The notes beneath the pieces are model-generated. The model was not told the origin of the DNA, did no database searches, and worked only from the letters and a program-made list of their open reading frames with translations. DNA of 10,832 bases from CAZKUN01 sp964555935 (GTDB taxonomy: Bacteria; Armatimonadota; Zipacnadia; Zipacnadales; VGFC01), in NCBI GenBank assembly GCA_964555935.1, contig CAZKUN010000292.1, forward strand, positions 1 to 10,832, in the 5' to 3' direction. Below are positions 6,970-10,832 of the stretch, in pieces (the stretch's first letter is position 1; each line of letters starts with the position of its first letter). The translations under genes and the position numbers were made by a program.

Positions 6970-7395
6970 ATGCCCAACCAGCGCCAGACGCGCGTTGCTA
7001 ACCGAGTGCGGGAAGAGATCGCGCGGATTCTCCTTCGAGAGATCGAGGACCCGCGGGTGCGGCTGGTCACGATTACTGACGTCTCCGTGTCGCCCGACCT
7101 CAAGCACGCGCGCGTGTTCTTCAGTTCTGTCAGCGGCGACAGCACTCCCGAAGAGACTATCAAGGGCCTTCGGCGAGCCCGGAAGTTCATCCAACGACGC
7201 CTGGCGGACACGGCCGACCTTCGCTTCACGCCAAGACTCGATTTCCGACTCGACCCGACGGCCGAGCAGGCCCAGCGCGTGGAGGAAATCCTACGGGGCC
7301 TGAACGTCCCCCCCGCCGATTCCGACGACGCCCCAAACGACGAGGAGCCGCCTGAGGATCCGGATGAAGACACCGACGCTGTCGAAGATCTGTGA
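6970..7395 (+). CDS. rbfA: ribosome-binding factor RbfA
   Basis: RbfA is a KH-type protein that binds the 30S subunit during late maturation of the 16S rRNA 5' end. The 141-residue product shows the family core: RVANRVREEIARILLREIEDPR (start of the helix, 8-29), VTITDVSVSPDLKHARVFFS (33-52), the helix with FIQRRLA, and the closing LRFTPRLDFRLD strand. Residues 113-141 form an acidic Asp/Glu/Pro-rich tail beyond the core, probably disordered. ATG 6970 is the only reasonable start in frame after the ylxP stop, although its ribosome site is weak. The last 32 nt overlap the start of the DHH gene, so the acidic tail is encoded on top of the next gene's translation start. Confidence 0.95.
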   Translation: MPNQRQTRVANRVREEIARILLREIEDPRVRLVTITDVSVSPDLKHARVFFSSVSGDSTPEETIKGLRRARKFIQRRLADTADLRFTPRLDFRLDPTAEQAQRVEEILRGLNVPPADSDDAPNDEEPPEDPDEDTDAVEDL

Positions 7396-8332
7396 TCTGA
7401 TCGAGGTCAACTCGTCGTTCCTTCTGGTCACGCACTTCGACCCGGATGGCGACGGCATCGGGTCGTGTCTCGGCTTGCAGCGGGCGCTGCTGAACCTACA
7501 CAAGGACGCGCGCGTCTGGCTCCCCAGAGGCGTCCCCGACAAATACCAGTTCCTGCCCGGATCCACCGGCATCGTCACCGAGAGCGGCCCCGAGAAAATC
7601 ACCATCGCGCTGGACTGTGATGGTTCGCGACGGCTCGGCGCGACGCGCGAGACGGTCGAGCAGGCCGAGGTCGTGGTGAACATCGACCACCACGCGGGCG
7701 ACGACGCGTTTGGCGACATCGTTTGGGTCGACTCCTCCTCCCCCGCCGCCGGCTTCCAGACGTATCACCTGATCCGCGCGCTTGGGGCTGAAGTCGCGCC
7801 CGATATTGCCACCTGCCTCTACTGCGCGGTCGGCACGGACTCCGGGTTCTTCCGCTACGCGAACACATCGCCCGCGCTACTGCGCGTGGGAGCCGAGTTG
7901 GTCGAGGCCGGCGCCGATCCGAAGGCCATTGCTCAGGCGACGCTCGACCGGTACGACGTGCGAGTTGTGAAGCTCGGCGGGCGGGCCTTGGACTCGCTGG
8001 AGATCAGGCTCGACGGGCGCGCCGCGATGGCTACACTCACCAAGGCCGACTTCGCTGCCGCCGGCACCGAACAGACCGAGGGCGTGGTTGACTACCTGCG
8101 GACCGTTGCCGGCGTGGACCTGCTGATCCTCGTGCGCGAGGCTGAGGACGGGTGGCGGGTGAGCATGCGGTCGCTTGAGGGGCTTGATGTCAGCGCGACG
8201 GCCAAGAAGCTCGGCGGTGGCGGGCACGCGCCCGCGGCTGGTTGCACGTTGCACGGCGGGTTGGCGGAGGCATTGAGCACGCTGGAGGCGGCGCTTCGAG
8301 AGACGATTGCAGAGGGCGGCGCGAGCGCATGA
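7364..8332 (+). CDS. nrnA: DHH/DHHA1 phosphoesterase, NrnA-like (nanoRNase / pAp phosphatase)
   Basis: The 322-residue product belongs to the DHH superfamily, NrnA/RecJ-like group. Relatives degrade very short RNAs and dephosphorylate 3'-phosphoadenosine 5'-phosphate in the cytoplasm using metal ions. All catalytic motifs are visible: THFDPDGDGIGS (23-34; H24, D28, D30), ALDCDGSRRLG (82-92; D84), NIDHH (106-110) and GTDSGFFRYANT (D159). The C-terminal DHHA1 domain ends with the substrate-binding KLGGGGH (282-288) and AAG. The length is typical of NrnA and much shorter than RecJ. GAGG (7354-7357), inside rbfA, lies 6 nt before ATG 7364. A DHH gene between rbfA and truB is a recurrent arrangement. 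The exact substrate is inferred from family and context. Confidence 0.93.
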   Translation: MKTPTLSKICDLIEVNSSFLLVTHFDPDGDGIGSCLGLQRALLNLHKDARVWLPRGVPDKYQFLPGSTGIVTESGPEKITIALDCDGSRRLGATRETVEQAEVVVNIDHHAGDDAFGDIVWVDSSSPAAGFQTYHLIRALGAEVAPDIATCLYCAVGTDSGFFRYANTSPALLRVGAELVEAGADPKAIAQATLDRYDVRVVKLGGRALDSLEIRLDGRAAMATLTKADFAAAGTEQTEGVVDYLRTVAGVDLLILVREAEDGWRVSMRSLEGLDVSATAKKLGGGGHAPAAGCTLHGGLAEALSTLEAALRETIAEGGASA

Positions 8333-9231
8333 TGCGCGGCATTCTCAACGTGCTCAAGCCACCAGGCATGACATCGCACGATGTCGTCGCCGCAGTGCGA
8401 CGAATCCTCCCCAAGAAGACGAAGGTCGGTCACGCGGGGACCCTCGACCCGGCAGCGGCAGGAGTGCTGGTCGTCTGCCTGGGAGCCGCGACGAAACTCG
8501 TCGAGTACATCGTTGACGGCGAGAAGGCGTACCGAGCCGAGGTTACCCTCGGCATCAGCACCAACTCGCTGGACGCCGACGGTGTTGTTACCGCTGAGGC
8601 GGACGCCTCCGAAATCGACGAGGACGCCGCGCGGAACGCGGTGGCAGGCCTCGTCGGCGACCAGATGATGACGCCGCCGATGCACTCAGCCGTTCGGATT
8701 GGCGGGCAGCGCTTGTACGAACTGGCTCGCCAGGGCGCGGACATCGACCGCGCGGCCCGACCGGTCACGGTATACTCCGCCGAACTCGCGGGCTTCACCC
8801 CTGGCGCTCGCGCGACCATCACGACCGACATCCGCTCGAGCAAGGGCACGTACGTGAGGGTGCTCGCCGAGCAGATCGGCGCGGCTTTGGGCGTTCCCGC
8901 GCACCTCTCGTTCCTGGTCCGGACAGCGGTTGGGCCACACGAACTTGCCGGGTCCGCCACGCTGGAGGAGATCCAGGAGGCGCGCGAGAGAGAATCGCTG
9001 GACGAGCTTTTCGTACCGGCGAGCGTTGCCCTGGAGCACTTCCCGCACATCGCCCTCGCGGAGTCGGACGCGGTGGCGTTTCGGAACGGTAATGCCCGTC
9101 GCGTCGACGTCGATGTCGACGGGCTCGCGCGAGTGCATGATGCCGATGGCCAGTTGCTGGGGGTCGGTGAGGTGATCGACGACGAGACGCGCGGCCGATT
9201 GCTACATCCACGCAAGGTGCTATCCGCTTGA
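8329..9231 (+). CDS. truB: tRNA pseudouridine(55) synthase TruB
   Basis: TruB converts U55 in the T loop of tRNAs to pseudouridine. I place the start at ATG 8329, which overlaps the DHH stop as ATGA; the next codon is also ATG (8332) and could be used instead. This gives 300 residues, normal for the family, beginning RGILNVLKPPGMTSHDVV. The catalytic motif is GHAGTLDPAAAGVL with D40 as the nucleophile. The second conserved motif SKGTYVRVLAEQIG begins at residue 171. The C-terminal 60 or so residues look like a small PUA-like RNA-binding domain. Longer in-frame starts upstream (for example 8242) would lie deep inside the DHH gene and add non-homologous sequence. Confidence 0.96.
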   Translation: MMRGILNVLKPPGMTSHDVVAAVRRILPKKTKVGHAGTLDPAAAGVLVVCLGAATKLVEYIVDGEKAYRAEVTLGISTNSLDADGVVTAEADASEIDEDAARNAVAGLVGDQMMTPPMHSAVRIGGQRLYELARQGADIDRAARPVTVYSAELAGFTPGARATITTDIRSSKGTYVRVLAEQIGAALGVPAHLSFLVRTAVGPHELAGSATLEEIQEARERESLDELFVPASVALEHFPHIALAESDAVAFRNGNARRVDVDVDGLARVHDADGQLLGVGEVIDDETRGRLLHPRKVLSA

Positions 9232-10184
9232 TGAGCGAGCCACAGAGCTGTCCCGTACAACAGGTCACGCGCGGACCCCGCGCGGTCGCGATCGGCGCTT
9301 TCGACGGCGTCCACCTCGGCCACGGGGTCGTGGTGCGGTCGGTGTTGGATGCCGCGGACCGACTCGGCGCGCGGTCGGCGGCACTGACCTTTGAGCCCAC
9401 TCCCCGTCAGCACTTCGGGCGCGATCATAACGCTCGGTACCGACTGACGCCGGATCCCGAACGCGTCGGACTACTATGCAACCTGGGCATCGAGCAGGTG
9501 ATCGTGCAGAGCTTTGATGAGGAGTTGCGGGCGACCAGCCCGGAGGACTTCGTCAGGAGCATCCTGCTCGAGCGGCTGGAGGCGAAGTACGTCGCGATCG
9601 GGCAGTCACATAGCTTCGGCGCCGGCCGCGACGCCGGGCCCGAGGCCATGGTCGAGTATGGGCGCAAGTACGGGTTTGAGGTCTACATCGTGCCGCTGGT
9701 ATCCGCCGGCGAGCTGGATGTCTCCAGCACGAAGATCCGCGCCGCGCTTCGGGACGGCGATGTTGCCACCGCCTCGAAGATGCTCGGGCGTCCTTACACC
9801 GTCAGCGGCATCGTGGAGCGTGGGAATCGCATCGGGACCGACCTCGGCTGGCCGACGGCGAACGTTTCGTATCCGCGCATGAAATTCGTGCCGGGCAACG
9901 GGGTGTATGCGGGAGTCGCGCGTGTGGGCGAGCCGGATAGCCCTCTGGTCGCCGCCGCCATCAGCCTCGGCCCAGCGCCGAGCGTCGGCGTCGAGCAGCG
10001 TCGCTTGGAGGCGCACTTGATCGGCTTTGAGGGTGACATCTACGACGAAGAGATTACCGTCGGGTTCATAGAACGCCTGCGGGGCATCGAGACCTTCGAC
10101 AGCCTCGAGGAACTCAACACGCGCGTGCGAGCCGACATCGACGAGACCCAGCGCATCTACGAATCACTCCGCGCCGGATCCTGA
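9231..10184 (+). CDS. ribF: bifunctional riboflavin kinase / FMN adenylyltransferase RibF
   Basis: RibF phosphorylates riboflavin to FMN and adenylates FMN to FAD. The start ATG 9231 shares its A with the truB TGA stop; AAGGTG (9214-9219) is the likely ribosome site. In the N-terminal adenylyltransferase domain AIGAFDGVHLGH (20-31, with H28 and H31) and SSTKIRAALRDGDV (165-178) are intact. Two other motifs differ from the usual form: FEPTP (54-58) where FxPHP is normal, and IGQSHSFGAGR (123-133) where G-[DE]-[DN]-F-x-FG is normal. The C-terminal kinase domain keeps GTDLGWPTANV (202-212), VYAGV (225-229) and a Glu at 260 in the position of the usual general base, while the NxGxRPT segment reads SLGPAPS (245-251). 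The length of 317 is typical. It is the last operon gene in view. Confidence 0.93.
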   Translation: MSEPQSCPVQQVTRGPRAVAIGAFDGVHLGHGVVVRSVLDAADRLGARSAALTFEPTPRQHFGRDHNARYRLTPDPERVGLLCNLGIEQVIVQSFDEELRATSPEDFVRSILLERLEAKYVAIGQSHSFGAGRDAGPEAMVEYGRKYGFEVYIVPLVSAGELDVSSTKIRAALRDGDVATASKMLGRPYTVSGIVERGNRIGTDLGWPTANVSYPRMKFVPGNGVYAGVARVGEPDSPLVAAAISLGPAPSVGVEQRRLEAHLIGFEGDIYDEEITVGFIERLRGIETFDSLEELNTRVRADIDETQRIYESLRAGS

Positions 10185-10832
10185 CTTCTCCCCCACTACC
10201 CGCGAGTAGCGAGACGCGAAGGCGATAGCGGCCGCGAAGAGGGCGCCTCCCGTAGCCGCGATGGTGAGCGCCGCTCCACAGAGGTGGAGGCAAGGGGTTC
10301 GGGTCCACAGTGACAGCCCGGATGGTCGGGCGAGCAGCGCCGCCGCGCAACTGAAGGCGCAGCCAGCGATGGGCATCAGCCAGCGAGTCCGTCGCCCCCG
10401 CGACACGCACGCGCCAAGGGCCGCCCCGAGGAGCGGCGAGAGGACCACTGTGGCGACCAACCTGGCCCAAGGCCAAGGGCCGGGGATGCCTCCGAGGGTG
10501 AGCGACATATCCGAGACGATGAACGGGCGCGCGCTGAACATGATGCCCACGCCGAGCATTCCTAGCCACCACCTCACCCCGCGCGGAGCGCGCGGCATCA
10601 GGCGATCGGCGAGCACGATCCCCATCCCCACCCAGGCGCAACGCCAGGCCCCCGCCCATGGGCCCGATATCTCGCCAACGAAAACCCATGCGGGATCATC
10701 GAGGAAGAACCGCCGAAGGCCGGGCGCGGCGCTCAGGCCCTGCACGAGCGCACCGGTACCGGCCGACAGAGCCACCGTCCACCACGGCATTGCGTCGCGG
10801 GGGTGCAGGCGGGGCTCGGGTGGTTCGGACAT
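10164..10832 (-). CDS. multi-pass membrane protein of unknown function, possibly 5'-partial
   Basis: I do not recognise a family. The reading frame spans 222 residues; its first ATG is the last three bases of the window, so the true start may lie outside. After a hydrophilic Pro-rich N-terminus about six hydrophobic stretches can be drawn, roughly 16-36, 49-75, 88-107, 120-143, 151-168 and 180-207, separated by short Arg-rich loops, followed by a polar C-terminal tail (VVGEKSGSGAE). This fits an integral inner-membrane protein with no visible catalytic motif. It is convergent with ribF and its last 21 bp overlap the ribF 3' end, with no terminator between them. The long open frame and consistent hydropathy support a real gene, but no homology was recognised. 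Confidence 0.6.
   Translation of the reverse strand: MSEPPEPRLHPRDAMPWWTVALSAGTGALVQGLSAAPGLRRFFLDDPAWVFVGEISGPWAGAWRCAWVGMGIVLADRLMPRAPRGVRWWLGMLGVGIMFSARPFIVSDMSLTLGGIPGPWPWARLVATVVLSPLLGAALGACVSRGRRTRWLMPIAGCAFSCAAALLARPSGLSLWTRTPCLHLCGAALTIAATGGALFAAAIAFASRYSRVVGEKSGSGAE

Noticed and set aside
2884..7367. Identical 14-base stretch starting GAGGATCCGG in nusA (about 2883) and rbfA (about 7354)
   Set aside because: Both copies encode Glu-Asp-Pro-Asp in acidic regions. A match of this length in 10 kb with shared codon bias can arise by chance, and there is no other sign of a repeat element.
8430..9428. Open frame of 332 codons on the - strand
   Set aside because: It is antisense to truB and the start of ribF, both of which have intact motifs; its Ser/Arg/Ala-rich composition is typical of a shadow frame.
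10114..10689. Alternative - strand frame of 191 codons overlapping the membrane gene and the ribF end
   Set aside because: It is Arg/Gly/Ala-rich without coherent hydrophobic segments, whereas the frame at 10164-10832 has regular membrane spans.

Overview
The window is a high-GC bacterial chromosome segment. Its core is a complete translation/transcription housekeeping cluster on the + strand (about 2000-10184): rimP - nusA - ylxR - infB - ylxP (DUF503) - rbfA - nrnA-like DHH phosphoesterase - truB - ribF. Spacing is operonic: gaps of 18-65 nt at first, then overlaps of 32, 4 and 1 nt from rbfA to ribF. The order matches the Firmicutes-type nusA-infB locus rather than the Proteobacterial one, but ylxQ is absent between ylxR and infB, and no rpsO follows ribF inside the window. 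The left flank is a Tat-exported sulfatase with an extra C-terminal domain, a kind of protein common in Planctomycetota, Lentisphaerota, Hydrogenedentota, Sumerlaeota and related lineages. I infer a bacterium of that sort, probably uncultured; phylum-level placement is a guess.

Layout. 1-1898 (- strand): 5' part of a sulfatase gene running off the left edge. About 1899-2118: divergent intergenic region with a good sigma70-like promoter for the rimP operon, then a leader holding one hairpin and an intrinsic terminator before rimP. 2119-10184: the operon. 10164-10832 (- strand): a multi-span membrane protein of unknown function, convergent with ribF, overlapping its 3' end by 21 bp and possibly continuing past the right edge.

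How the genes fit together. RimP and RbfA mature the 30S subunit, IF2 drives subunit joining, and TruB makes pseudouridine 55 in tRNA. NusA couples transcription elongation, pausing and termination. YlxR is a small RNA-associated regulator. The DHH protein belongs to a family that degrades nanoRNA and pAp, and RibF makes FMN and FAD. A terminator in the leader of an operon that encodes NusA suggests autoregulation by attenuation.

I see no mobile element, CRISPR array, rRNA or tRNA. The most unusual items are the rimP leader attenuator, a short helical module at the NusA C-terminus that resembles either the IF2 N-terminal domain or a degenerate acidic repeat, an acidic insertion in the NusA N-terminal domain, and substitutions in the FAD-synthetase motifs of RibF. 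I do not see convincing evidence of a wholly new system; this is mainly a conserved housekeeping region.
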